Assembly (NCBI GenBank): GCA_963678445.1
Contig: OY782877.1
Location: 124,001-188,000, forward strand
DNA from: G963678445 sp963678445
GTDB lineage: Bacteria > Hydrogenedentota > Hydrogenedentia > Hydrogenedentales > G963678445
Direction of reading: 5' to 3'
Length of the DNA: 64,000 bases
Shown here piece by piece: positions 7,732-15,636 of this stretch; position 1 is the first letter of the stretch; the number at the start of each line of letters is the position of its first letter. The notes below the pieces were generated by a model, which was not told where the DNA came from, did not search any database, and worked only from the letters and a program-made list of their open reading frames with translations. A program made the position numbers and the translations under genes.

Positions 7732-10700
7732 TTAATTGAGCCCCCTCCTTTTTTCCAGAAGGTGTCCGATTATTCTTACCAGCTCACTATTTACAATGGG
7801 TTTGCGCATATATTCACTGATACCCAAGTCTTTTGCTTCTTCTTCTTGAATCATTTCGCTAAACCCTGTACAAAGAACCACGGGCATGTTGTGGCGCAGG
7901 GCCAATATTCGTTGGGCCAATTCAGCTCCCGTCATCCCCGGCATGGTCTGATCCGTCACGACAATATCGAAATCATCAGGTTGCGATTCAAAAGCTTGCC
8001 AGGCCTTCGCACTTTCCGTAAAGGCACTCACGCGATACCCCAGTCCTTTTAACAACATCTCGATCATACTTACCAAAGAAGCTTCATCATCTACGAAAAG
8101 AACATGTTCACTCGCGCTGGTTTTTACTACTTCCACCTCATCTGCCTCCTCCTCCACCTGCGCCTCAATCTCTGGAAAGTAGACATAAAACGTACTTCCC
8201 TTTCCCTCCTCGCTATGCACGGTAATGCTTCCTCCGTGAAGCTGCACAATACCATGCACCATGGCGAGGCCCAACCCTGTTCCTTCGGCTAGTTTTTTCG
8301 TAGTAAAATAGGGATCAAAAATTCGCTCCAAGACATAGTCACTCATTCCGCATCCCGAATCCTCAATACTAAGGCGCACAAAATTTCCTGTACCAAAACC
8401 ACCCCCGCCATTGGCGCTTAAGGGAGCCACCTCGGAACCTTGTAGAAGGACCCGCATCTTCCCTCCCTTTTCACGCATCGCATGATAGGCGTTTGTACAC
8501 AGGTTCATGATTAGCTGATGAATTTGTGTTGGATCCCCCAGGATAGCACCACAGTTGTCATCAATCTCACTCTCGATCGAAATCGTGGCCGGTATAGAGC
8601 CATGGAGCAGCTTCAAAGCCTCCTTTAAAACCGGCTGTATATACATCGGCATCCGCTCTTGCTCGGTTTGGCGGCTTACCGTGAGGATCTGGTTGACCAG
8701 TTCCGCAGCCCGTTTACCTGCCTGGCGTACTTCGTTGATACAGCCCCAAGCCCGTGAATCCTCTGGAATATCTTCTTTGGCTAAATCGGCGTAGCCAATT
8801 ACTGCGTACAAAATATTGTTGAAATCATGCGCGATGCCACCGGCAATCGTACCAATAGCCTCCATTTTTTGGGCCTGTCTCAGCTGTTTTTCCAGCTCCA
8901 TTTGATAGCTGATATCTTGCTTGAGCGCCACAAACCCTTCTATCTCATTTGTCCCCCCCCGCAATGGTGAAATTGTGGTTTCCTCTACCACCAAGCTGCC
9001 ATCTTTGCAACGATTTGTAACACGCCCTTTCCAAACATTTCCTGCCAGTAACGCACGCCACATGTGTTCATAGAAAGCTGCATCGTGCTTCCCACTTTTT
9101 AGAATACGCGGCTTCTCGCCTAAAATCTCCTCCCGTCCATATCCACTCGTCCTCTCAAAAGCAGGGTTCACATAGAGGATCATGCCCTCTACATTCGTTA
9201 CCATGATGCTCTCGGCAGCCTGTTCAATCGTTTCCACCAAACGCGCCCGCTCCTCCTCCACCTGCTTTTGCAGTGATATGTCACTCACTGTTCCCATAAC
9301 ACGCGATGGTCTCTCGCTATTCCAGGCGACAATTGAACCTCGCGTAACCGCCCAAAAAAAAGTGCCATCTTTTCGAATAGCGCGATATTCCACCTCAAAC
9401 TGTGACGTTTGTCCATCCAAATGCTCCCGCATGCTATGTAACATTCGCTTTTTATCATGTGGGTGCACCCCTTTTTCCCAATCCTCCAAGCGCTCCGATA
9501 ATTCATCGCTCGCATAGCCATACATCGCCTTCAGGTTATCATCCGTGTAGAACGTATTTGTCTCCGGTCGATAGTCCCAAATCCCCATCTTTCCTGCGCT
9601 TACCGCCATCGCATAACGCTGTTCACTTTCCCGTAGTGCTTCCTCCGCCTGTAAACGCTTACTCGCATCACGCAACGTTACCAATATTGTCTTTCGGCCT
9701 TCCCACGGAACAGAGGTCGCCGTTAGTTCCATCGGCCAACTGTCCCCGCTGCCCCTGCGATATTCCCCCTCCTCATATATCTCCCCCTGTTCCTGCAACA
9801 GACGCCGCCATTGCCCCAACCATCCCTGCCTGCGCCTCGGATAGAACATCGAAAACAGATGCCCCAGCATCGCTTCCTTGCGATACTGCAACAGTTTTTC
9901 TGCCGTTGGGTTGGTATCCAGAATCCGCCCTGTTTCCAATTCTAATAAGAATATCGCATCCAACGAATGGTGAAATATGAGCTGAAATTTTCGATTCGAT
10001 TCCCGCAACGCCAATTCAGCCCGTTTTCGTTCGGTGATATCCCGCACAAGACCATCATACGAAATTAATCGTCTAAACGCATCATGATGTGGTACAGATG
10101 TGTTGCGCACCCAACGAATCTGTCCGTTGCGATGGCGAATACGATGTTCAACCGGTTCAGGCATTTTTCCCAACAAAATGGCTTCCGCTTGTGCACGCAC
10201 CTGGGGGCGATCCGCCTCAGGCACAATATGAATCCATAGGTTGGGGTCCTTCTCGAAGGCCTCAGCGGAGTAGCCCGTCACAGCAACGCATGTGGAACTA
10301 TGCCGTGTTTCAACCGGGTAGTCATTTCGGATACGCACATGAAAAATATAATCCGTTACTGACTCTGTCAAACGTCGATAGCGTTCTTCCTGCTCTTGCA
10401 GACGATGCTGCACCTGCTTCTCTTCCGTCATATCCCGAATCACCTCCACCACCCCCTGCAACTTCCCGGAACGATCACACACTGGATTACTACGCACGAC
10501 CCAAACACGACCATCGGGGGTGGTAAATTCCCCCGAACAGTTTTCCCCCCGTGCTAAAGCGCTGCGATCCGGTCCAGCATTCGACGCTGCATAGTAATGG
10601 CGTAGTAGCGCCGCGGATTCCAAACCAGGCATAGTGTGCGCCGCCTGATTCGACCAGTAAATGCGCAGATTCATATCGTGAAAAAGTACTGCATCAGATA

Positions 10701-11247
10701 AGGAATTCAAGATCAACGTCTTCTCCGCCTCGCTCTCCATCAATGCCTGCTCCACCACACGACGCTCCGAGATCAGTTCCCAGGTATGCAATGCCCGATT
10801 CACAATATGCGGCAAGTAGGGCATCATCTCAGAATGCTTTGGACAATAATCCACGATGACATCATTAACCGCAGCCAGAACCTCGGGCTCATAGCGTGGC
10901 TCTGCCAAGACCAAGACCGGCACATTGCCCCGCACCTCCGGCAGCGACGCCAAACCCGCCGCTTTACCACCAGGAAGTGACCAATCCAAAATGATAAGCT
11001 CTACTGTTTGTACCCGAAGTACCTCACGTGTCGCTGGCAACGTGTCCGCCGAGACAAAATCATAGGTATTTTCCACCGTTGTAAACGCCTCCTTCACCCA
11101 ATCCACCGCATCGCGTTCCCCCGAGGCAACCAGTATTTTACATGGTTTCCCATTCACACGCTCCATCCCCCGTCCCCCATAGTTACGCGTTATCCCGATC
11201 GCACAAAAACAGTTTTCGCTGTTTTCCACTACCAGCGCAAGCTTCAC
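7732..11247 (-). CDS. Multi-PAS hybrid sensor histidine kinase
   Basis: Soluble hybrid kinase of 1171 aa. Domain order: a degenerate N-terminal receiver (about 35-150, D88 in LIILDWSLPGG), five PAS/PAC modules (about 170-275, 285-405, 415-535, 540-660, 665-780), a dimerisation/phosphoacceptor domain with H807 in GGIAHDFNN, an ATPase domain (N915 box, DSGCGM at 963-968, GTGLGLAM), and a C-terminal receiver with D1099 in VVTDQTMPG. No membrane helix is visible, so it should sense a cytoplasmic cue such as redox state, gas or a ligand. GTG is the likely start, preceded by GGAG; an ATG at residue 28 is an alternative. Eight consecutive G (coding strand) occur near 8953. The receiver gene just downstream is its likely partner. 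Confidence 0.9.
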   Translation of the reverse strand: MKLALVVENSENCFCAIGITRNYGGRGMERVNGKPCKILVASGERDAVDWVKEAFTTVENTYDFVSADTLPATREVLRVQTVELIILDWSLPGGKAAGLASLPEVRGNVPVLVLAEPRYEPEVLAAVNDVIVDYCPKHSEMMPYLPHIVNRALHTWELISERRVVEQALMESEAEKTLILNSLSDAVLFHDMNLRIYWSNQAAHTMPGLESAALLRHYYAASNAGPDRSALARGENCSGEFTTPDGRVWVVRSNPVCDRSGKLQGVVEVIRDMTEEKQVQHRLQEQEERYRRLTESVTDYIFHVRIRNDYPVETRHSSTCVAVTGYSAEAFEKDPNLWIHIVPEADRPQVRAQAEAILLGKMPEPVEHRIRHRNGQIRWVRNTSVPHHDAFRRLISYDGLVRDITERKRAELALRESNRKFQLIFHHSLDAIFLLELETGRILDTNPTAEKLLQYRKEAMLGHLFSMFYPRRRQGWLGQWRRLLQEQGEIYEEGEYRRGSGDSWPMELTATSVPWEGRKTILVTLRDASKRLQAEEALRESEQRYAMAVSAGKMGIWDYRPETNTFYTDDNLKAMYGYASDELSERLEDWEKGVHPHDKKRMLHSMREHLDGQTSQFEVEYRAIRKDGTFFWAVTRGSIVAWNSERPSRVMGTVSDISLQKQVEEERARLVETIEQAAESIMVTNVEGMILYVNPAFERTSGYGREEILGEKPRILKSGKHDAAFYEHMWRALLAGNVWKGRVTNRCKDGSLVVEETTISPLRGGTNEIEGFVALKQDISYQMELEKQLRQAQKMEAIGTIAGGIAHDFNNILYAVIGYADLAKEDIPEDSRAWGCINEVRQAGKRAAELVNQILTVSRQTEQERMPMYIQPVLKEALKLLHGSIPATISIESEIDDNCGAILGDPTQIHQLIMNLCTNAYHAMREKGGKMRVLLQGSEVAPLSANGGGGFGTGNFVRLSIEDSGCGMSDYVLERIFDPYFTTKKLAEGTGLGLAMVHGIVQLHGGSITVHSEEGKGSTFYVYFPEIEAQVEEEADEVEVVKTSASEHVLFVDDEASLVSMIEMLLKGLGYRVSAFTESAKAWQAFESQPDDFDIVVTDQTMPGMTGAELAQRILALRHNMPVVLCTGFSEMIQEEEAKDLGISEYMRKPIVNSELVRIIGHLLEKRRGLN

Positions 11248-11438
11248 CCCCTACATCTCCGTCCTCCTCCATTGCAAACAAATATGTAAGAGCCCCCTCA
11301 GCAAAAAAAGTACATATGCGTCATCTATACGCAGTACTAGTGTAACAAGAAAGGCAAAAATAGGCCAGTCTTTTCTTTGTTTTTTCCTTTTTAAGCCTTA
11401 GCCAGAGAAAAAAACAATGAAAATTATCTTTTACTTTC

Positions 11439-11466
11439 TTGACAAAAAAGTGGGTATATGAGAGAA
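11439..11466 (+). promoter_or_regulatory. Possible promoter (TTGACA)
   Basis: A perfect TTGACA at 11439-11444 followed 17 bases later by GAGAAT (4 of 6 to TATAAT). It would start transcription just before the short frame at 11475 and about 230 bases before the gene at 11704. Confidence 0.35.
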
Positions 11467-11474
11467 TTTAGACG

Positions 11475-11567
11475 GTGAAAATTAGTGTAGAAATTGGGTA
11501 CTTTTCAGGGGTTAACACTCCCAAAGGTGTCGTAAAAGTAGAATTTTACGATGGTGAGGCACGGTAA
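11475..11567 (+). CDS. Possible 30-residue peptide
   Basis: A GTG-started frame of 30 codons whose product reads like protein (KISVEIGYFSGV then NTPKGVVKVEFYDGEAR) rather than random translation. It begins about 10 bases after a candidate -10 box and would therefore be leaderless; there is no Shine-Dalgarno. It could be a real small protein, the remnant of a longer gene, or chance. I do not recognise it. Confidence 0.22.
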   Translation: MKISVEIGYFSGVNTPKGVVKVEFYDGEAR

Positions 11568-11703
11568 AGCGTGTATTTTGCGGATAGCGCGGCTACTCGT
11601 AGCAGCGCCGTGGAAATAAAACTACGGTATCAATACCTAACATGAAGGTTGGGGTGTTTTTTCGGCGTTTAAACGGTTAGCGTTAATAGAGGCTGAGCAA
11701 ACA

Positions 11704-12177
11704 GTGCGAATCGGACAACAAGCATATATGGGGGCGGGCGCAACGGCCGCAAGACTGCGAAGCACAGCGGTGCAGCGTAGTGCATCGTCACGTCAAAAGA
11801 CGGCCTCGTTGTCCACCGATTCCAAGAACAAGATACAAGACCTCAAAGCCGGGTTTGGAAAGGACACGCTCTCTATTGGTAATATCGCTTTGCGTACTTT
11901 AGGGACGAATTTAAAAAGTGCGCGTCGCGTGGTCCCTTCGGTGGAAGAACTCATCGACGAGGCCCAAATGCGGAATGCCGAGCAGAAAACTGCTTCTGAG
12001 CAAGCGGTAGAAAAACTCAAAGAGGACACGCAGGAAGAAGTTTCGTTTCGTCCCGCCCCCGCCACTGAAGCACGTCGATTCGAGGAACCTTACGCCCCTC
12101 CTGCTTCTACAGAACCTCAAGAGGACACGCCTGAATCCCCCGATTCTCCCCCTCGCTCGCTTGACGTGCTTATCTAG
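11704..12177 (+). CDS. Hypothetical protein, charged, coiled/disordered
   Basis: Not recognised. The 157-residue product starts with an Arg/Ser/Ala-rich stretch (residues 1-45). A more ordered block follows (about 50-90, containing GFGKDTLSIGNIALRTLGTN and VEELIDEAQMR), then a Glu/Lys helical region and a Pro/Glu/Ser-rich disordered tail. It has no signal peptide or membrane helix. GTG is the start, with GAGG about 11 bases upstream. It converges on the DUF3592 genes. The middle block is the part most worth searching. Coding potential is plausible because the frame is uninterrupted and matches local codon use, but function is unknown. Confidence 0.6.
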   Translation: MRIGQQAYMGAGATAARLRSTAVQRSASSRQKTASLSTDSKNKIQDLKAGFGKDTLSIGNIALRTLGTNLKSARRVVPSVEELIDEAQMRNAEQKTASEQAVEKLKEDTQEEVSFRPAPATEARRFEEPYAPPASTEPQEDTPESPDSPPRSLDVLI

Positions 12178-12204
12178 CATCCAGAGCTCCCCCGGTCTGG
12201 ACTG

Positions 12205-12215
12205 CCCCCCCCCCC
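12205..12215. repeat. C11 homopolymer
   Basis: Eleven consecutive C in the 40-base gap between two convergent genes, next to a small CCAGA/TCTGG hairpin at 12181-12200. It is outside coding sequence. Confidence 0.6.
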
Positions 12216-12217
12216 GC

Positions 12218-13015
12218 TTACGTGGATTTTATCTGAGGATACAGCAGAAAACTATACAGCAGGGTCAGGGTAAGTGCGAGGATGAAAAATCCCAAGAAAA
12301 GCAAACTGCTGTTTGAAGAAAACCATAGGGAACAGTTGTATTCGTAAGGATTAACCGGATTGTAACGAATCTTCAGGGGAAAGCCACCGACAGGCACTAC
12401 TTGGGATTGTGCAGCCACCGATAAGGAGCTGGAAGAAAGTGTAGTAGCCTCGGCGGCCTGTTTGGAGGAATCCTGCTTCGGTAAATCCGGAAGCATTTGT
12501 TCCAGTTCAGCGGCAATGGCGCCATAATCTTCTTTTAATAACGCGTTGCGCATCGAAGCGGGAGCATCGGCAATCGACGTATAGCCTTGCGCAGCTAATG
12601 CATCCATTGTTTCCTGTGGAATCTTATCTAAGCTTTGAATGGACTTACGTTGCAGCACCGTTCGAATTTCCTCAGGTAAATCGCCCATGGTAAAAATACC
12701 GCGTTCCTGCAACAAACGCCGCGCCCCTTCTGGAAGCATCTGGTAAACCCGTTTGCTCACCCCTTCCAATGATTTGTCCCCCGAATAAACACGCCCGTCA
12801 ACCTTATATTTAAACGTAACATGTAACCGTTCCTGTCCCTTGGTATCCGCAGTCTGACGCAACCCGACAATCTGCGCTGAGCATTCTTGCCAATGTACTT
12901 GCGGTGCGTGTAAGCCCCATAAAAAACCCAACAGCGCTGTCAAGAAGAGCAAGAATGCAAGCACCCCCTCTGACAGGCCAAAAGGAATTCGCTTTCGGCG
13001 TCTTTGTAGTCCCAT
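12218..13015 (-). CDS. DUF3592 membrane protein with four 19-residue tandem repeats
   Basis: A 265-residue protein with membrane helices at about 18-36 and 236-258. The intervening soluble part starts and ends like DUF3592 (HWQECSAQIVGL... HVTFKYKVDGRVYSG, then KIRYNPVNPYEYN). Inside that domain sits an insert made of four consecutive 19-residue units at 94-112, 113-131, 132-150 and 151-169, each of the form xPxxxxxxLxxxxxxxxxx. A Ser/Ala-rich linker (about 180-207) follows. Start ATG follows AAGGAAG. The upstream gene is a shorter DUF3592 paralogue 20 bases away, so the two are an operon and may form a complex. Function unknown. Confidence 0.75.
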   Translation of the reverse strand: MGLQRRRKRIPFGLSEGVLAFLLFLTALLGFLWGLHAPQVHWQECSAQIVGLRQTADTKGQERLHVTFKYKVDGRVYSGDKSLEGVSKRVYQMLPEGARRLLQERGIFTMGDLPEEIRTVLQRKSIQSLDKIPQETMDALAAQGYTSIADAPASMRNALLKEDYGAIAAELEQMLPDLPKQDSSKQAAEATTLSSSSLSVAAQSQVVPVGGFPLKIRYNPVNPYEYNCSLWFSSNSSLLFLGFFILALTLTLLYSFLLYPQIKST

Positions 13016-13035
13016 TAGGACGCTTCCTTATCCAT

Positions 13036-13533
13036 TTATGTTCGCGACTTCCACAAGGGATACACCCTGAATAGAAAAAACAACGTCCCGACGATGGCTA
13101 CCAAAGATAACCGGCGATAGGTAATCGGCTGCACACTGCCTGAAAAATGCAAGGTACTTCGAGAAGGCTCTGCCGGATCATAAAAGACCTGTAAAGGGTA
13201 CCGATGTTGACAAAGCTTCTTTAATTCCGATTTAGGTAAAGCATTGGGACTTTGCCGTTGTGGCCAAAACCCCTGCCAGTGCCCAATATACATCTTTCCT
13301 AATACATGATATTGATACGTTAGTGCAACTTCGTCCGGAAGTGGATCGCGATCATAGGCCAACTCTTTTAGGCTACAATACAGCACCTGTCCCGGAATGA
13401 CTTGCCAATCGGGACGCAGCATCGTCCCCCACCACAGCAGCACCGGCGTCAACGCCAATAACAGCACGCCAAACGCCGTCCACTCAGGAAGTCCCAGCGT
13501 ATTCCATTTCGGTTTTCGTTGATGGAAACCCAT
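13036..13533 (-). CDS. DUF3592 membrane protein (short paralogue)
   Basis: A DUF3592-type protein of about 165 aa with two membrane helices (LPEWTAFGVLLLALTPVLLWW near the start and a second near the C-terminus). Between them is the extracytoplasmic beta domain typical of the family: WQVIPGQVLYCSL, ALTYQYHVLGKMYIG and PLQVFYDPAEPSRSTL, the last being the diagnostic Y(D/N)PxxP. I start at the ATG at 13533, preceded by a G-rich ribosome site; a GTG at 13569 is also in frame. It lies upstream of, and is probably co-transcribed with, the longer paralogue that carries a repeat insert. Role unknown. Confidence 0.7.
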   Translation of the reverse strand: MGFHQRKPKWNTLGLPEWTAFGVLLLALTPVLLWWGTMLRPDWQVIPGQVLYCSLKELAYDRDPLPDEVALTYQYHVLGKMYIGHWQGFWPQRQSPNALPKSELKKLCQHRYPLQVFYDPAEPSRSTLHFSGSVQPITYRRLSLVAIVGTLFFLFRVYPLWKSRT

Positions 13534-13695
13534 TGCCGCCCCCGCCTCGCTCCGAGGAATTCGTCGCACCAGCGCACAAAAAAACAGCTCTATCCTTCAG
13601 GTATAATTACAACCATCTATTGTATATTTTAGCACAATGTGAAATAGTATCTTGTTGTTAAATTCGCTTGAACACAGCAACTGCAAGGATCCCTA

Positions 13696-14490
13696 ATGTC
13701 GTTTACAGACGTACAAATATCCAAGCCTAAAAATTATCCACTCGTCTTCTTCTGCCATCCCCGATGGTTTCTATTCGGGTTATTTATTGCTTTTGAGTGT
13801 GCAATCCTTTTCTTCTTTTTAATAACGTGGAAGGGTTTGCTTGGAATAGTAGGAGGCACCCTGGTTAACATTGCCATAGCCTCTATAAATAAGCAGTACC
13901 TGAAAGTGGGGATGATCGGTTTTTTAGACAAAGGCGGACTCTATTTCTTGCTCCACCCTTATTTTTCTTTTTGTAAACTGAGAAGAAAGTCTAAAGTGGC
14001 GAAGGCGCTTTGTATCCATGATGAGGAAATAGCAGAAGTCTTTATTCTTCGCGATCTACTAACAACTGATGGCAACGCTGGAATCCGGTCAAAAAAACGA
14101 CCGTATTTAGCACTTCGCTTATCGCATACAGAAACTACGCTGCTGGCCCAGACATTCACAGAGAGCAACAATGAAATGCCGATCTATTTGTATCAACCGG
14201 ATCTATTACTATTGGATTCGCGCTTCCTGAGCCCGCCTTTACATAAGTCGATGCGTTGCCTGGGAGAGCGGTATAAGATGGGAACACTACAGCAATGGGA
14301 ATGGCGTTATAGCAAAGATTGGTCAACGGAAAAACTATCTGAGCTCGTCATCCATTTGTGCCGGTTGGGCCGGGAGAAAGAGGCCCTGCCGTTGATTTGT
14401 CACCACCAAGACTGTTCCCGTAGAGAGGGAAAAGCCTTTATACATCTAGCGCAGAAAAACAGCCCCGCTTGCATTCTCGCCGTCGACTAA
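13696..14490 (+). CDS. Hypothetical membrane-anchored protein
   Basis: Not recognised. The first 75 residues contain two adjacent hydrophobic helices (about 22-44 and 48-66), then a soluble region of about 190 residues with alternating beta-like segments (PYLALRLS, MPIYLYQPDLLLLDSRFL) and a helical, Cys/His-containing C-terminus (ICHHQDCSRREG). The pattern of two short helices followed by a cytoplasmic domain resembles PH-like membrane proteins, but I see no diagnostic motif. Divergent from the DUF3592 pair, and perhaps functionally linked. The start ATG follows AAGGATCCCTA. Codon use is more A/T-rich than that of the neighbours. Confidence 0.6.
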   Translation: MSFTDVQISKPKNYPLVFFCHPRWFLFGLFIAFECAILFFFLITWKGLLGIVGGTLVNIAIASINKQYLKVGMIGFLDKGGLYFLLHPYFSFCKLRRKSKVAKALCIHDEEIAEVFILRDLLTTDGNAGIRSKKRPYLALRLSHTETTLLAQTFTESNNEMPIYLYQPDLLLLDSRFLSPPLHKSMRCLGERYKMGTLQQWEWRYSKDWSTEKLSELVIHLCRLGREKEALPLICHHQDCSRREGKAFIHLAQKNSPACILAVD

Positions 14491-14515
14491 AACGGAGTAG
14501 GCTCCAGTGAATACG

Positions 14516-14626
14516 GGACCACTTTAGTGACTTAAATCAGAAAAGCTATCATAAAAAAACAAAATCTTGCTGTGGTCAGGGATGGGAAGGACCACACCTC
14601 CTGCTCGTGGTCGCTGGACCACCTTA
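14516..14626 (-). repeat. Dispersed hairpin element, copy C
   Basis: Short-form leftward copy, very complete. It starts with the TAA stop of the gene at 14624. Hairpin 1 is perfect (GTGGTC-CAGC-GACCAC). The middle block TGTGGTCC...CTGACCACA forms a further 7-bp stem. The copy ends TTATGATAGCTTTTC, GTCACTAA and then AGTGGTCCC, i.e. the beginning of another unit. It therefore shows terminal direct repeats. Confidence 0.88.
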
Positions 14627-15082
14627 TTCGGAAGTAGAAGAGTTATCCAGTTTCCCTAACTTTTTACGCAAACTCTCGAGACGCTGAAGGGTTTGCTCCA
14701 ACTTTTCCTTCTTAGCCCCATCCTCGACCTTCACATTTTCCAAGGCGCGAACAAGCGCCTGATGCATATCGCTTAGTTGCTCGTGGACCATCGCAAACAT
14801 TTCGTTGGGTGTGGGTATGCGTTTAGTAAGAATGGCGCGCGCCCCCATATCGATACCAATGGCAGCAAACGCATCCGCAGAGACATCATTATCATTTGCG
14901 ACCCCTGCCACGAGCTGAACATCGGGATGGTCACGTAAAAAGGTGTAAAGCGTATCTTGCTCAAGCTCGGCAAGTGCATCCTCTTGCTGGCAGTGTTGCA
15001 GCAGTATAGACAGAGGCACTAGTGGATTTTTCGCCTGGCGCAGGTAATTTAAACAACGTTCTTCTACACGTTCCAAATTCAT
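14624..15082 (-). CDS. Hypothetical protein with C-terminal coiled coil
   Basis: Not recognised; 152 aa, cytoplasmic, acidic. The N-terminal part (about 1-55) looks like a small helical, winged-helix-like module (RVEERCLNYLRQAKNPLVPLSILLQHC, then LYTFLRDHPDVQLV). The middle contains DMGARAILTKRIPTPNEMFAMV, and residues 100-145 form a heptad-like coiled coil (MHQALVRALENVKV... LEQTLQRLESLRKKLGKL). AGGAGG precedes the ATG at ideal distance, so it is very likely a real gene. The N-terminal module could bind nucleic acid, but no key residues prove that. Its stop codon is the first codon of repeat copy C. Confidence 0.65.
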   Translation of the reverse strand: MNLERVEERCLNYLRQAKNPLVPLSILLQHCQQEDALAELEQDTLYTFLRDHPDVQLVAGVANDNDVSADAFAAIGIDMGARAILTKRIPTPNEMFAMVHEQLSDMHQALVRALENVKVEDGAKKEKLEQTLQRLESLRKKLGKLDNSSTSE

Positions 15083-15138
15083 TCTCGGCCTCCTGGGAAA
15101 GGGAATAATGTTAATAAAACACCCCTTTTCTAATTCCG

Positions 15139-15236
15139 AAGTGGCCTGGAAAACGACTAAACATATATGGCCCGAGCCGTTCTTGACCGCTGCAGAATAT
15201 GGTTGTTTATGAGGGCTTTTCAGAATAAAGCACTAA
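15139..15236 (+). repeat. Dispersed hairpin element, decayed tandem copy D'
   Basis: Degenerate copy directly upstream of copy D in the same orientation. It keeps ATATATGGCCCGAGCCG, TTGACCGCTGCAG, TTTATGAGGGCTTTTCAG and the terminal CACTAAAG, which is also the start of copy D. Hairpin 1 is barely recognisable (GTGGCCTGGA). Confidence 0.55.
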
Positions 15237-15343
15237 AGTGGTCCAGCGACCACAAGCGTTAGGTATGGTCCTTACCATCCCTAACCGACACAAATTTTCC
15301 GTTTTTATGACAGCTTTTGGAGTGTCAGTCACTAAGTGGTCCA
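15230..15343 (+). repeat. Dispersed hairpin element, copy D
   Basis: Excellent short-form copy. It starts CACTAAAGTGGTCC, has a perfect hairpin 1 (GTGGTC-CAGC-GACCAC), GGTATGGTCCTTACCATCCC, CCGTTTTTATGACAGCTTTT and ends CACTAAGTGGTCC, so the same 13-14 bases stand at both ends. It is not next to a stop codon; it follows decayed copy D' head to tail. Confidence 0.9.
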
Positions 15344-15530
15344 AGCCTCCCTTGGGATTCTTAAGACTCGTGTGCAATCAGCACGTTATATACAAAAACG
15401 CACCTTATTGCGGTATTATAGCGATTTTGCATAGTTTACCTTGCCTGCAATGAAATTCCAAGCAGCTTGTTTTACACAGATGGGCGTTTGCAATTCTAAG
15501 GCTGTTTCTCATTGCTGGTTTTTCATACGC

Positions 15531-15559
15531 TTGAATTCACTACTACTCCTTATTAGAAT
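15531..15559 (+). promoter_or_regulatory. Sigma70-like promoter for the SGNH gene
   Basis: TTGAAT (4 of 6), exactly 17 bases, TAGAAT (5 of 6). It lies in the A/T-rich stretch about 80 bases before the chosen ATG at 15637. Confidence 0.55.
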
Positions 15560-15636
15560 AGTTTCGCCTCGTTTGTAGTTATCGAATTCCATTGTCGAGG
15601 CATTTTCCTAACCCATTGATACATATCGGATTGATC

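Larger units (their letters stand above)
11248..11703. other. 456-bp divergent intergenic region
   Basis: A/T-rich near the kinase, then mixed. It holds a TTGACA box at 11439, a 30-codon open frame (11475-11567), and small hairpins such as GTAAAA-GTAGAA-TTTTAC near 11531 and GCTAC-TC-GTAGC near 11592. It contains no copy of the dispersed element, unlike many other gaps of this size here. Confidence 0.5.
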
